A stretch of DNA of 52,769 nucleotides. It comes from Chloroflexota bacterium. Its GTDB lineage: Bacteria > Chloroflexota > JAJPGV01. How positions within the stretch are numbered: the stretch's first letter is position 1; the number at the start of each line of letters is the position of its first letter. A program made the position numbers and the translations under genes. The notes beneath the pieces are model-generated. The model had not been told where the DNA came from. It saw nothing but the letters and a program-made list of their open reading frames with translations, and searched no databases. The stretch spans positions 1-52,769 of the forward strand of contig JAJPGV010000014.1 of assembly GCA_021325635.1 (NCBI GenBank). The letters run 5' to 3'. Of the stretch, positions 35,600 to 45,241 are shown in pieces.

Positions 35600-36715
35600 A
35601 TGAGCAGCGTACGGGTACTGGTAGGGACGCGCAAGGGGGCTTTCATCCTGACCTCGGATGGCAAGCGCGCCCAATGGGAAGTTAGTGGCCCGCACTTCGC
35701 AGGCTGGGAGATCTATCACGTCAAGGGCTCGCCGGCCGACCCCAATCGGCTCTACGCCTCGCAGACCAGTGGCTGGTTCGGGCAGCAGATCCAGCGCTCG
35801 GATGACGGTGGCAGGACCTGGGAGGCGGTTGGCAACGAGTTCGCCTACGAGGGCGAGCCTGGCACGCATCTGTGGTACGACGGAACGCCGCGCCCTTGGA
35901 AGTTCACGCGCGTCTGGCGTTTCGAGCCATCGCCGGCCGATCCGGACACCGTCTACGCGGGCGTAGAGGACGCAGCGCTGTTTCGAACCACCGATGGCGG
36001 CAAGAACTGGAAGGAGCTGCCCGGGCTGCGCGGCCACGGCACCGGGTCTTCGTGGCAGCCAGGCGCGGGCGGCATGTGCCTGCACACCATCCTGCCGGAT
36101 CCGGGCAACTCCGAGCGCATGTTCGTCGCCATCTCCGCTGCCGGCGTGTTCCGGACTGACGATGGCGGCCAGACCTGGCGGCCGATGAATCGCGGCCTCA
36201 GATCGGAGTTCATGCCGGATCCCACCGCGGAAGTCGGCCACTGCGTGCACCGCATCGCGCTGCACCGCTCCCGACCCCAGGTGCTGTTCATGCAGAAGCA
36301 CTGGGACGTCATGCGAAGCGACGACGCGGGCGAGAGCTGGCAGGAGGTCAGTGGCGATCTCCCAACGGACTTCGGCTTCGCCATCGAGGTTCACGCCCAT
36401 GAGCCGGAGACCGTCTACGTCGTCCCCATCAAAAGCGATGGCGAGCACTTTCCACCCGACGGAAGGCTGCGCGTGTTTCGCAGCCGCAGCGGCGGCAATG
36501 AATGGGAACCGCTAACGAAGGGCCTTCCTCAGCATGACTGCTACGTGAACGTCCTGCGCGGAGCCATGGCCGTGGACAGCCTCGATTCCTGCGGTCTGTA
36601 TTTCGGCACCACGGGCGGCCAGGTGTACGCCTCGGCCGATTCCGGCGACAGCTGGTCGCCCATCGTGCGCGATCTGCCCGCCGTGCTGTCGGTGGAGGTG
36701 CAAACGCTGCCGTGA
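35600..36715 (+). CDS. Asp-box (BNR) beta-propeller protein, VPS10/sialidase-like fold
   Basis: A 371-residue propeller with repeated Asp-box turns: [31 protein letters not shown] and SADSGDSW. These are found in sialidases, sortilin-like proteins and photosystem assembly factors. The catalytic Arg triad of true sialidases is not evident and there is no signal peptide, so a cytoplasmic binding or scaffold role is more likely than glycosidase activity. GGAG (35582-35593 region) precedes the ATG. The stop overlaps the start of a MoaD/ThiS-like gene by four bases (GTGA), implying a tightly coupled pair. What the propeller does with a ubiquitin-like partner is unknown. Confidence 0.85.
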   Translation: MSSVRVLVGTRKGAFILTSDGKRAQWEVSGPHFAGWEIYHVKGSPADPNRLYASQTSGWFGQQIQRSDDGGRTWEAVGNEFAYEGEPGTHLWYDGTPRPWKFTRVWRFEPSPADPDTVYAGVEDAALFRTTDGGKNWKELPGLRGHGTGSSWQPGAGGMCLHTILPDPGNSERMFVAISAAGVFRTDDGGQTWRPMNRGLRSEFMPDPTAEVGHCVHRIALHRSRPQVLFMQKHWDVMRSDDAGESWQEVSGDLPTDFGFAIEVHAHEPETVYVVPIKSDGEHFPPDGRLRVFRSRSGGNEWEPLTKGLPQHDCYVNVLRGAMAVDSLDSCGLYFGTTGGQVYASADSGDSWSPIVRDLPAVLSVEVQTLP

Positions 36716-37008
36716 TTCGGGTGATGCTGCCCGCTCACCTGCGCACCCTCGCCCGCATCGACGGCGAGGTTCAGCTGCAGGTCGACGGGCAGGTAACCCA
36801 GCGCACGATCCTCGACGCGCTGGAGGTTCGCTACCCCGTGCTGCGCGGAGCGGTCCGGGACTATGGCACGCTGCAGCGACGCGCGTTCGTGCGCTTCTTC
36901 GCGTGCGAGCAGGACCTGTCGAACGATCCGCCCGACGACCCGCTGCCCTCCGCCGTGGCCAGCGGGCGCGAGCCATTCCTGATCGTCGGCGCCATAGCGG
37001 GCGGGTAG
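36712..37008 (+). CDS. MoaD/ThiS-family ubiquitin-like protein ending in Ala-Gly-Gly
   Basis: A 98-residue beta-grasp protein starting at a GTG that overlaps the stop of the Asp-box gene. It opens with strand 1 ([13 protein letters not shown]), continues through a helix ([17 protein letters not shown]) and ends in [10 protein letters not shown]. The free Gly-Gly tail is what E1-like enzymes adenylate and thiocarboxylate, so this is probably a second sulfur carrier or protein modifier. The E1-like MoeB at 33003-33878 is the nearest candidate activator. No molybdopterin synthase large subunit (MoaE) or thiazole synthase is adjacent, so it is unlikely to be the ordinary MoaD or ThiS of the cell. 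Confidence 0.88.
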   Translation: MIRVMLPAHLRTLARIDGEVQLQVDGQVTQRTILDALEVRYPVLRGAVRDYGTLQRRAFVRFFACEQDLSNDPPDDPLPSAVASGREPFLIVGAIAGG

Positions 37009-37114
37009 GCAGGCGGCCGCCGGCCCTGGATCTGACCAGGCGAGGCCGAATAATCGCGTGAATATCTGAGACCGAGCACGATGGCAGGCTGAACCTGCCG
37101 ACGCGCCAGAGTCT

Positions 37115-37381
37115 CTAGATCAGCCGAAAGCGGTCGTGACCGTCCGAGGCGGTTTGGAAGTCGATGGTGTGGCCACTGAGCGTCTGAGCCACCTGCTGAT
37201 CCGCGATCAGCACGGGGCGTTCGTTGCGCCGAACCACCTCATCCCCTTCGCGAACGGTATCAATGGTCATGCCGTAGCTGTCGGCGTCCGCTACGATACG
37301 CACACCCACGTCCTGGGGTGCCTCGTTGCCCGTCAACATGGCTTCCAGCGCGCCGGCCGCGCGTTCCGTTACTTCGACCAT
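37115..37381 (-). CDS. IscA/HesB-like protein lacking the cluster-binding cysteines
   Basis: From the ATG at 37381 (GAGGAG ten bases upstream) the product has 88 residues. It follows the A-type carrier layout: VEVTERAAGALEAML, GVRIVADADSYGMTIDTVRE, GDEVVRRNERPVLI and LSGHTIDF. True IscA/HesB proteins have three cysteines that bind Fe-S clusters; none is present here. It therefore probably keeps the fold without carrying a cluster. The frame continues upstream to 37489, but that part has no ribosome site. It is transcribed towards the MoaD-like gene. Function unknown. Confidence 0.7.
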   Translation of the reverse strand: MVEVTERAAGALEAMLTGNEAPQDVGVRIVADADSYGMTIDTVREGDEVVRRNERPVLIADQQVAQTLSGHTIDFQTASDGHDRFRLI

Positions 37382-37586
37382 TTTTCTGCACTCCTCGGTT
37401 GGGGGAACTGCGATCCAGGCACCAGTTTGATTCGACCGTTCGCGGCCGCGCTGCCCGGGTCTCGGACGTGGCTGCACAACACGTGCCACTCGAACGCTGC
37501 ATCGGGCTGCGGTCCTCCTTCACCACGCACAGCGGAGCGGGTTGCTGTGGAGTCACCTGGCGTGAGCTGTGCGAGCCCCGGGAGAA

Positions 37587-37955
37587 ATGAAAACGCAGCC
37601 TGACACACGCGGTCATGAAGGAGCAGCCGAAGGACGATCGGCAGGCACGCGAGATCAGCTGGTGCGGCCTTTGACAGCTCCGGTGAGAGACGCCCACGGC
37701 AGCCGCTACACAGCTAGCGTCCATGGACAGGAGCGCGACGATGGATCGTGGGAAGGATGGCTGGAGTTCACGGGCATCGATGGCGGCCTGGTGCTGCGCA
37801 CCGACCGCGAGACTACTCAACGGACGGTCGACGATCTGGCGTATTGGGCGAGTGGCCTGGAGCCCGCCTACCTGGAGGGAGCGTTCAATCGCGCCCAAGC
37901 TCACACGCAGAGACGAGAAGACGTCGCTGACCGTAAACGGCGGCGTGCAAGCTAA
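37587..37955 (+). CDS. Conserved hypothetical protein
   Basis: About 122 residues with a disordered charged N-terminus and a compact core (SRYTASVHGQERDDGSWEGW, GGLVLRTDRETTQRTVDDL, YWASGLEPAYLEGAFNRA). I recall similar small proteins of unknown function in several soil phyla, with the same TDRETTQ and YWAxGLEPxYLEGA signatures. The ATG at 37587 has GGGAG close by (two-base spacing); a GTG at 37569 is an alternative. It is divergent from the IscA-like gene, with about 200 bases between. No function is assigned. Confidence 0.6.
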   Translation: MKTQPDTRGHEGAAEGRSAGTRDQLVRPLTAPVRDAHGSRYTASVHGQERDDGSWEGWLEFTGIDGGLVLRTDRETTQRTVDDLAYWASGLEPAYLEGAFNRAQAHTQRREDVADRKRRRAS

Positions 37956-38135
37956 TTCAGCCGCGCACGACTCCCTGTCGGCGCGTTCATGCGCCGTCCG
38001 GCAATCTCCCTGAAAGCTGTAGAAGCGGCGGCCTGCTACGTGCAACTCGCCCAAGCGATGCCTCTTACTTGTGGGCGAGGTGCACGATGACAGGCCCTCG
38101 CCCCAGCACTAGGCTGGATGCCAGACGAACGTGTT

Positions 38136-39530
38136 TCAGATTGCCGTGCTGCTGTGGCTAGTGCTCGTGGCTGTCTGGATCGCCGCACCCGCCACCGAAT
38201 TCTGAGGAGCGGCGCGCTCCAGAGCCGCCCCTAGGCTGACCAGCGAGCCGTCCTCATATGGTGGGGCCACGAGCTGCAGGCCAACCGGCAGCGCGCCACC
38301 CTCCACGGCGCACGGCAGCGAGACCGACGGCCAGCCGAGCAGGCTCCAGGGGATGGCGTTCCGGGACAGCAGGGTGAAGAAGCGTTCCGCTTCGGACACT
38401 AGTGGGGCCGTCACGAGGGCGGTGGGCATAGCCAGCGCGTCGAGGTCGTGATCGACCACCAGCTTCAGCATGCGGCCAGCCAAGTCCGCCCGGAAGCGCT
38501 GCGCGTCGAGGTATTCGGCAGCGCTGATGTCGTCCGCCATGCGCAGCTGATCCGCCGTCTCCGGCCACAGCTCGGCCAGATCCGTTTGCAGCGAGCGATG
38601 ATAACTGAGGGCCTCGGCTCGGCTGATGACGAGGCCGGCGGCGTTTGCCAGCCGAAAATCGTCGCCCCCCGGAGCGGGCAGCGGGACGAGCTCGACGCCA
38701 CTGGATTTCAGACGCTCCAGCTCAGCACCCACGGCCGCGCTGACCTCCGCGCTTGCACCGGCAAAGCCATCGGCCGGCACGCCGACCCTCCAGCCAGCCA
38801 CTGCAGCCTGCGCAGCCCCGGCCAGCTCACGGAGCAGCGGCGAGGCACACGACACCACACATGCAGCGTCGGCGACGGAAGCCGCCAGGATGCCCACATG
38901 GTCCATGGTCCAGGACAGCCAGACGATGCCCTCCGCCGGAACGGCTCCGTAGGTCGGCTTGAAGCCGATGACGCCGCACAGCGCCGCCGGCACCCGAATA
39001 GAGGCACGCGTATCCGTGCCGACCGAGGCCAGGGCCATGCCGGTCGCAACGCTGATCCCCGAGCCGCCGCTCGACCCTCCTGGGATCCTGTCTCCGTCAA
39101 GGGGATGCCTGGCCTGGGGTGTGGTCACACCGAGCGCAAGCTCATGCGTAGCCACCTTGGCAACAATCACAGCTCCCGCTTCTCGCAGCTGCCGCACGGC
39201 CTCAGCGTCCACTTCGGCTACACGGCCGTAGGCCGACGAGCCTGCCCCAGTCGGGGCACCTGCGACGTCGATGTTGTCCTTCACTGTCATGGGAATGCCG
39301 TGCAGCGGCCCGCGCCAATGGCCGGCCGCTAGCTCGGAATCGAGCCGCTGCGCGTCCCGCCGGGCCTCCGCCTCCAGGAGGGTGACCACGCCACGGGTGG
39401 CCGCGCCGAAACGGGACACCGCCCGGAGCGAGCGTTCGAGCAGATCCTCACAGCTCAGCGCTCCGGCGCGCAGCTCTGTGCCGGCCTCGAGCAGCGGGCC
39501 ACTCGGCGCAGCCTCACCCTTGGGGCCCAT
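38136..39530 (-). CDS. Amidase-signature family hydrolase
   Basis: A Ser-cisSer-Lys amidase. Numbering from an upstream ATG at 39668, the triad is K130 (GIPMTVKDNIDVAG), S200 (RIPGGSSGGSG) and S223 (GTDTRASIRVPAALCG). The usual GGS around the nucleophile is RAS here. I prefer the ATG at 39530 because it has GGAG four bases upstream and gives 464 residues, close to the family norm; the first 46 residues of the longer frame look non-coding. The product lacks the extra C-terminal domain of full allophanate hydrolase. It lies downstream of a BMP-type importer on the same strand, past a hairpin. Given the biuret-hydrolase-like gene nearby, allophanate or a related ureide is a possible substrate. 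Confidence 0.9.
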   Translation of the reverse strand: MGPKGEAAPSGPLLEAGTELRAGALSCEDLLERSLRAVSRFGAATRGVVTLLEAEARRDAQRLDSELAAGHWRGPLHGIPMTVKDNIDVAGAPTGAGSSAYGRVAEVDAEAVRQLREAGAVIVAKVATHELALGVTTPQARHPLDGDRIPGGSSGGSGISVATGMALASVGTDTRASIRVPAALCGVIGFKPTYGAVPAEGIVWLSWTMDHVGILAASVADAACVVSCASPLLRELAGAAQAAVAGWRVGVPADGFAGASAEVSAAVGAELERLKSSGVELVPLPAPGGDDFRLANAAGLVISRAEALSYHRSLQTDLAELWPETADQLRMADDISAAEYLDAQRFRADLAGRMLKLVVDHDLDALAMPTALVTAPLVSEAERFFTLLSRNAIPWSLLGWPSVSLPCAVEGGALPVGLQLVAPPYEDGSLVSLGAALERAAPQNSVAGAAIQTATSTSHSSTAI

Positions 39531-39935
39531 CCGGCTCCGGATTGCCGCCCGCTGGCTGAGTCTGAAGCCGATAGCCGGCAGCAGTGTCGAGGACGGCTGA
39601 TAGCGCGCCAGGTCTCGCCTGGCGGTGGCGAACGCCTCCGTGGTCGGGCTTGGACTAGAGAGAGCCATGGCCGTGATCCAGCTCCGTATGCGCTGCGGTC
39701 ATTCGCTCGGCGGCCGATCCGGAGGCGGATGTTGCGGACGCAGCTACCCCCGACCAGCACTTCCGGCGAGGAACGGTCCACGAGATCGTTTGAGCCTTGC
39801 TGTCGAAGCCACGCTGCGAGGAATGATCCAGCATCTCAACCCCTTTGACTGAATTGGGCGGCGCTGCCCCGGGCGGTCGGTTCCGCCCAGCCGCCCGGAG
39901 CCCCAACGGCTCCGTCGCCGAGCGCTCGGCGGGCT
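39531..39935. other. Intergenic stretch before the amidase
   Basis: About 400 bases with the possible amidase N-terminal extension (up to 39668). No other gene with a ribosome site was found and no RNA gene was recognised. Confidence 0.4.
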
Positions 39936-39972
39936 CGAGCCCCCAGTCGGCGCGCAGCTTGCTGGGGGCTCG
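39936..39972 (-). terminator. Hairpin after the BMP lipoprotein gene
   Basis: An 11-bp perfect stem (CGAGCCCCCAG paired with CTGGGGGCTCG) lies 15 bases past the stop of the substrate-binding protein gene. It has no T-run, so termination may be partial and the amidase could still be co-transcribed. Confidence 0.5.
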
Positions 39973-39987
39973 ATGATGACCGACTCG

Positions 39988-41397
39988 TTACTTGGGAATG
40001 CTGCCGATGATGCCGTTCAGCAGCCAGTCCATCGTCTCCAGCTTGCTGACATCCGGCTGCTCGCCCTCGATGCGGACTACGCCCGACTGATCCTTCAACG
40101 GCCCGGTGAACGGCTTGAGCTTGCCGCTGGCGATGTCGGCCAGAGCAGTCGTGGCGGCCGATTTGACGTCGGTCGGGACGGCGGGGCCGAAGGGCGCCAG
40201 TACAACCACCCCTGAATCCAGGCCCGAGCGCAAGGTGCTCGGCTTGTAGGTGCCTTTGACGGCCTGCAGGATCAGATCCGTGTACGTGGGGCCCCAGTTC
40301 CAGGAAGGCGCCGTGGCCCAGGTCTTAGGTGCCAGCGGCGAGGCATCCGCGTGATAGCCGATGGATAGGGCGCCTCGGCGCTCGCTCGACTGCACGATGG
40401 CGCCCGGACAGTCCTGGTGCTGGCTGATGACGTCCACACCCTGGTCGAGCAGGCTCTGCGCAGCCTCCGTCTGCTTGGCGGGATTGCACCAATCGGCGGT
40501 GAACACCACGTGCATCTCAGCCTTGGGATTGACCGACTTGGCGCCGAGGGTGATCCCGTTGATGTTCAGCAGCGTCTGCGGTATGGGAAAGGCGGCGATG
40601 AAGCCCAGCTTGTTGGACTTGGTCATCTTGCCCGCTACTATCCCGGCGGGGTACTCGGCTTCCCAGATCTCCCCAAAATAGGACCCCACGTTGGCAGGCG
40701 TCTTGTCGTCCAGGATGCCTCCCTGGTGCAGGAACAGGACGTCGGGGTGCTTGACCGCCTCCTTACTGGCGGGGTCCAGATGGCCGTAGCTGGTCGGAAA
40801 GATGATCTTGGCGCCCTGCTGGATCATCTGCTCCATCACCCGCTCCGCCTCAGCGTTTTCGGGAACGTTCTCGGCGTAGACGGTGTCCACCCAGGGCAGC
40901 GCCTTCTCGACGTACTGGCGGCCCTGGTCGGCCGCGTAGTTGTAGCCGAAGTCATTCTTCGGCCCCACATACAGGAAGCCGACCTTGAGCTTCTCGCCCG
41001 GCTTCACGGTAATGGCCTTCGGGCCGCTCGCCGCCGGCGGCGTCGCGACGACGGTGCCGGGCACGTAATCCCCGCCCGCCGGGCCCTTCACGTCCTTGAC
41101 GGGCGAGACGGAGTTGGGCGGGAATGCAGCCAGCTCGGCCGAGCCGGCTGCGCTGGCAGCCGAGGCGGCCGCCGACGCGGCCGGCTTGGCGCTAGCCGCT
41201 GTCGAGGCGACAGGTTTGGCGCTGACTTCGCTGGCCGCGGAAGCGGATGGTTTGGCGCTGGCGGCAGGCGGCGCAGCCGATGCCGGCGCGGTTGCTGGCG
41301 AAGCGGTCGTACCGCCGCACGCCGCCAGCAGGAACACGCCGGCCAGGGCCGCTCCTCGGATTGGATCGCGTAGGTTGGCGCGAGGGAATAGGTGCAC
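39988..41397 (-). CDS. BMP-family ABC substrate-binding lipoprotein
   Basis: A 469-residue lipoprotein. The signal peptide ends in a lipobox LAAC with the lipidated C27, followed by a long Ala/Pro/Ser linker (to about residue 130). The binding domain follows (LKVGFLYVGPKNDFGYNYAA, GAKIIFPTSYGHLDPA, KLGFIAAFPI). This is the basic-membrane-protein (Med/PnrA) family, whose studied members bind purine nucleosides or related nucleobases. The GTG start at 41397 has AGGAG seven bases upstream. It is last of a four-gene importer operon (ATPase, two permeases, binding protein). The ligand is inferred to be a nucleoside, nucleobase or ureide. Confidence 0.93.
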   Translation of the reverse strand: MHLFPRANLRDPIRGAALAGVFLLAACGGTTASPATAPASAAPPAASAKPSASAASEVSAKPVASTAASAKPAASAAASAASAAGSAELAAFPPNSVSPVKDVKGPAGGDYVPGTVVATPPAASGPKAITVKPGEKLKVGFLYVGPKNDFGYNYAADQGRQYVEKALPWVDTVYAENVPENAEAERVMEQMIQQGAKIIFPTSYGHLDPASKEAVKHPDVLFLHQGGILDDKTPANVGSYFGEIWEAEYPAGIVAGKMTKSNKLGFIAAFPIPQTLLNINGITLGAKSVNPKAEMHVVFTADWCNPAKQTEAAQSLLDQGVDVISQHQDCPGAIVQSSERRGALSIGYHADASPLAPKTWATAPSWNWGPTYTDLILQAVKGTYKPSTLRSGLDSGVVVLAPFGPAVPTDVKSAATTALADIASGKLKPFTGPLKDQSGVVRIEGEQPDVSKLETMDWLLNGIIGSIPK

Positions 41398-41428
41398 TCT
41401 GATCTCCTGCTTTTCTTTGGTCTTGGCT

Positions 41429-42343
41429 CTACGAGCCCTGGAAACTCAAGCGAAGGCCTTGGGGCATCGAGAATCGGCGGTTGCGGCTGGTCAGCAGCAG
41501 CACCACGATGGTCAGGATGTAGGGGGCCATGTTCAGCACGAAGGGCGAGACCGGCACGCCGAGCCCCTGCAGCTGAAGCTGCAGCGCGATCGCGCCGCCG
41601 AACACCAGCGCCCCACCCAGAGCCCGAATCGGATGCCAGGTCGAAAAGATCACCAGCGCCACGGCGATGAACCCCCGACCGTTGGTCATACCCTCCACCC
41701 AGCTGTGGGTGTAGGCCAGCGACAGGTGCGCCCCACCCAGACCTCCCAGCAATCCGCCGATGAAGACCGCCGCATACTGCACCGGCCTCACCTTCCAACC
41801 CGCGGCGAAGGGAACCCTGGCGTCTTCGCCTACGGCTCGCACGATGAGCCCCCAGCGCGTGCGAAACAAGACGAACCACACCACCGGGCAGAGCAGGTAC
41901 GCGGCGTACGACAACAGGTCGTGCCGGAACAGGATAGGTCCCAGGTAGGGCAGCTCCGACAGCAGCGGCACCGGCACGGGGTTGAGGCCGGTGACGTTCT
42001 TGCTGACGTACGGCGCGCCGATCAGCGCAGTCAACCCCAGGCAGAAGAAGAGCAACGCCAGTCCGCTGGCTACCTGGTTGGCGCCGCGCGAGATGGTGAG
42101 ATAGGCATGGATGAGGCTGACCACGCCGCCCAGCAGGGTGCCCACGACGATCGCCAGCAGCGTGTTATCCGTCTCCACGCCGACGATGAAGCCGCCGCAG
42201 GCGCCCACGAGCATGCAGCCCTCGACGCCCAGGTTCAGCACTCCCGCCCGCTCGGCAATAACTTCGCCCAGCGTGGCAAACAGCACCGACACCGCGGAGC
42301 GCACCGCTCCGGTCAGCACGGCCAGCACGAAGGCCAGCGCCAT
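41429..42343 (-). CDS. ABC importer permease (BMP/nucleoside type)
   Basis: A 304-residue polytopic permease of the RbsC/NupQ-like branched family, with about eight to ten helices. Marks are FATLGEVIAERAGVLNLGVEG (the loop that contacts the ATPase and is typical of BMP-linked permeases) and a later GRGFIAVALVIFSTWHPIRA. Its ATG overlaps the TGA of the other permease by one base (TGATG), so the two are coupled. It forms the membrane channel with the permease at 42343-43377 and passes substrate from the BMP lipoprotein into the cell. Confidence 0.94.
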   Translation of the reverse strand: MALAFVLAVLTGAVRSAVSVLFATLGEVIAERAGVLNLGVEGCMLVGACGGFIVGVETDNTLLAIVVGTLLGGVVSLIHAYLTISRGANQVASGLALLFFCLGLTALIGAPYVSKNVTGLNPVPVPLLSELPYLGPILFRHDLLSYAAYLLCPVVWFVLFRTRWGLIVRAVGEDARVPFAAGWKVRPVQYAAVFIGGLLGGLGGAHLSLAYTHSWVEGMTNGRGFIAVALVIFSTWHPIRALGGALVFGGAIALQLQLQGLGVPVSPFVLNMAPYILTIVVLLLTSRNRRFSMPQGLRLSFQGS

Positions 42344-43377
42344 CAGGCGGCCACCACTTTGCGCGACCGTCCCAGGATGAAGAACAGCAGCAGCCCGGTG
42401 AGAATGTCGATACTGGCCGAGGGCAGATTGACGTTCACCTGCATCACGTCACCGCCAACGACGATGATGGCCAGCAGGGCCGATGTCGCCACCGTCCAGA
42501 GCGGATTGTGGTTGGCCAGCCAGCTGGCCAGGAAGCCGATATAGCCGTAGCCGTTGGAGATGCCTGGCCTCAACCGGCCCTGGATGGCCGACACTTCGCA
42601 CATCCCCGCCAGCCCCGCCATGCCACCGCCGATGGCCATGGCGACGAGCAGATAGCGGCCGACGGGAATGCCACTGCGGCGCGCCGCTTCGGGGTTCCCG
42701 CCCACAATACGCACCTCGAAGCCCCAGCGTGTCCAGCGCAGGACAAAGTAGGTGAGCGCCACACCGCCCAGCGCCAGCACAATTCCCAGGTGCACGCGAC
42801 TGCCGAGGAACGTGGGCAAACGCGCGGCGTCCACGAAGGGTGCGGTGAAGGGCCAGCCCTGCGCCGACTGCTGCTTCCACGGGCCGTGAACGAAGTGGTC
42901 CACCACCAACGTGCCGACGTAGTTCAGCAGCAGCGAGGAGATCGTCTCGTTGAGTCCCGCCTTGACGCGCAGGAAGCCGCAGATGCCTGCCCAGCCTGCC
43001 CCGCCGGCAAAGCCGGTCACGATCAGCACCGGGATCATCAGCCAGGCGGGCAGGCTGGTGAGATTGAGCGCCGCGAAGCTCGCCAGCCACGCGCCCATGT
43101 AGAGCTGCCCTTCGCCGCCCACGTTCACCAGGCCCACCCGGGCCGGGACCGTGGCGGCTAGGGCGCACAGCACGAAAGGAATGAGCTTGACCAGCACCTC
43201 GCCGATGCTGTAGCCGCTGCCGAGCGCACCGCTGAAGATGGCAGCATAGGCGCTCAATGGATTCTTGCCCAGCAGGAGCAGCAGCAGCGCGAAGGTCGCG
43301 AAGGCCAGCAGCAGGCTGCGGCCGACGCCCAATGGCGCCCGCCAGTCGAAACCGCCCAGCAGCGAGCTGGCGGCCAC
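42343..43377 (-). CDS. ABC importer permease (BMP/nucleoside type)
   Basis: A 344-residue permease, the larger of the pair. Helices include SLLLAFATFALLLLLLGKNP at the N-terminus, and the ATPase-contact region VPARVGLVNVGGEGQLYMGA is clear. The gene starts at a GTG with GGAGGA 10-11 bases upstream and follows the ATPase gene by 72 bases. It pairs with the 304-residue permease and works with the adjacent double ATPase, the usual four-part BMP importer. Confidence 0.94.
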   Translation of the reverse strand: MAASSLLGGFDWRAPLGVGRSLLLAFATFALLLLLLGKNPLSAYAAIFSGALGSGYSIGEVLVKLIPFVLCALAATVPARVGLVNVGGEGQLYMGAWLASFAALNLTSLPAWLMIPVLIVTGFAGGAGWAGICGFLRVKAGLNETISSLLLNYVGTLVVDHFVHGPWKQQSAQGWPFTAPFVDAARLPTFLGSRVHLGIVLALGGVALTYFVLRWTRWGFEVRIVGGNPEAARRSGIPVGRYLLVAMAIGGGMAGLAGMCEVSAIQGRLRPGISNGYGYIGFLASWLANHNPLWTVATSALLAIIVVGGDVMQVNVNLPSASIDILTGLLLFFILGRSRKVVAA

Positions 43378-43449
43378 TGACGGTATTTCCTCCGACGACG
43401 AGAGTGGGGCAGCTGGCGGAGCAGCGATCGTCTGGGCCGTGGCCGTACC

Positions 43450-45048
43450 TCAGCTCGCCAGCGCCAGGCCGTCAGGTTCGAGCCGGCCGCGGGTCATGAG
43501 CAGCCCGATCTGGCGCACGTCGGTCTCGGCGGGCCGCAGGATGCCAGCGACCTGACCACGGTACAGGACCATGATGCGATCGCTCAGCTCCATCAGCTCG
43601 TCCAGGTCTTCGGATACGAGCAAGACGGCGCTGCCGCCGTCACGCGCCGCCAGCAGGATCTGGCGCACCACGGCAATGCCATGAACGTCCAATCCGCGGC
43701 TGGGGTAGTAGGCGAGGAGCACCGCCGGTCGCCGGCTCAGCTCCCGGGTAAACACCATGCGCTGCAGGTTGCCCCCGGACAGTGTGCCAGCAGGCACGTC
43801 CATGCGCGGCAGCCGCAGCCCGTAGCTGGCGGCGAGCTCGGACGCTTCATGGCGGCAGCGAGCGAAATCGACCGAGCGCCAGCCTGGCCGGTCGAGCTGC
43901 CGGGTATCTCCGATGGCGAGGTTCTCGACGACGCTCATTCCCGGCACTACCCCCATGGTGAGCGGGTCTTCGGGGACCGAGGCGATGCCGGCCGACAGCC
44001 GTTTGGCAGGGCTATCGGCGGTGATATCGCTGCCATCCAACAGCACGCGGCCGTGGCCTATGGGCCGCAGCCCCTGGATGACTTCGCCCAGATCCTTCTG
44101 GCCATTGCCGGCCACGGCGGCCAGTCCCAAAATTTCGCCAGGCAGCAGCTCAAAGGTCACGTCCCGCAACCCCGCACCGCCGCGGTCGTCCGCGGCGGCT
44201 ACGTGCTGCAGCTGAAGCACCGGCCGGGCACCGGACTCGAGGTGGTGATCCACCCTCATCGATTCCCGCACCACGGCCACGTCCTCGCTGCTGGCCGAGC
44301 CCAGAATCAGGCCTACCAGCTCGTCCTCGGACGTGTGGGCGCAGTCCACGCTGCCCACGACACGCCCGGCGCGGAGCACGGTGACGCGATCGGCGATGGC
44401 CAGGACCTCGCGCATCTTGTGGGTGATGAATACGACGGTGTAGCCGTCGCCAATGAGACGCCGGAAGATGCCGAACAGCGCCTCAACCTCCTGAGGGACC
44501 AGCACGCTTGTGGGCTCGTCGAAGATGAGGAAGCGCGCGTCGGCCAGCAGCAGCTTGAGGATCTCGACCTTCTGCTGATCGCCGATCGACAGCTGCCAGA
44601 CCTTGTCCTGCGGGGTGATGCCGAACCCGTAACGCTCCGACACCGCACGGATCCGCTCCGCTACCTGGCGCCAGGAGATGATGCGTCCGCAATCCCACAG
44701 CCACAGCGCCACGTTCTCAGTGACGGACAGCGCGGGGATGAGCATGAAGCTCTGGAACACCATGCCGATCCCGAGATCGCGCGCCTGATGCGGAGAGTTG
44801 ATGCTTACCGCCTGCCCATCTAGCAGGATGGCGCCTTCATCGGCGCGGTAGTAGCCGTACAGGATCTTCATGAGCGTGCTCTTGCCCGCGCCGTTCTCAC
44901 CGAGCAGCGCATGCACCTCGTGGGAGCGAAGATCGAGGTCGATAGCATCGTTGGCGACGATGCCGCCGGGGAAGCGCTTGACTATCCCGCGCAGGGCGAG
45001 CGGAGCGTGTAACGCCACCTCGCCGCTCGTCGACAAGCTCTCATACAT
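43450..45048 (-). CDS. ABC importer double ATPase (RbsA/NupA type)
   Basis: About 530 residues with two ATPase domains. The first has Walker [10 protein letters not shown], the signature [12 protein letters not shown] and Walker [12 protein letters not shown]. The second has a weak Walker A ([13 protein letters not shown]) but an intact signature [15 protein letters not shown]. This asymmetry is normal for sugar and nucleoside importers. I place the start at the ATG at 45048; an in-frame ATG at 45087 is the alternative. A perfect TTGTATACAA palindrome lies three bases upstream of 45048, where a bound regulator would block translation initiation or transcription of the importer operon. Confidence 0.93.
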   Translation of the reverse strand: MYESLSTSGEVALHAPLALRGIVKRFPGGIVANDAIDLDLRSHEVHALLGENGAGKSTLMKILYGYYRADEGAILLDGQAVSINSPHQARDLGIGMVFQSFMLIPALSVTENVALWLWDCGRIISWRQVAERIRAVSERYGFGITPQDKVWQLSIGDQQKVEILKLLLADARFLIFDEPTSVLVPQEVEALFGIFRRLIGDGYTVVFITHKMREVLAIADRVTVLRAGRVVGSVDCAHTSEDELVGLILGSASSEDVAVVRESMRVDHHLESGARPVLQLQHVAAADDRGGAGLRDVTFELLPGEILGLAAVAGNGQKDLGEVIQGLRPIGHGRVLLDGSDITADSPAKRLSAGIASVPEDPLTMGVVPGMSVVENLAIGDTRQLDRPGWRSVDFARCRHEASELAASYGLRLPRMDVPAGTLSGGNLQRMVFTRELSRRPAVLLAYYPSRGLDVHGIAVVRQILLAARDGGSAVLLVSEDLDELMELSDRIMVLYRGQVAGILRPAETDVRQIGLLMTRGRLEPDGLALAS

Positions 45049-45050
45049 CG

Positions 45051-45060
45051 TTGTATACAA
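45051..45060. promoter_or_regulatory. GntR/FCD-type operator in front of the importer operon
   Basis: A perfect 10-bp palindrome TTGTATACAA. FadR-subfamily GntR regulators commonly bind TNGTNNNACNA-like sites, and a GntR/FCD gene lies 180 bases away. Related sequences occur at the regulator's own promoter and at the hydrolase promoter. Confidence 0.65.
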
Positions 45061-45241
45061 CCTACGCGGGAATCCCTTGGGACGCATCGGGCAGAGGGCA
45101 CGAATTTCGCTTTCGCCACTTGTGAAACATGCACAGGTCGGCACCCAAACAGCGCCGCGGCCCAAACAGTCACCTGTATCGAGTGCGCAAGGCGCCCAAA
45201 CGGGCGCGGCCGGAGCGATCGAGCGAAGAGGCTCTGTTTAG

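Noticed and set aside
41096-42544. A 482-codon plus-strand open frame
   Set aside because: Antisense to the BMP lipoprotein and permease genes; no recognisable protein features.
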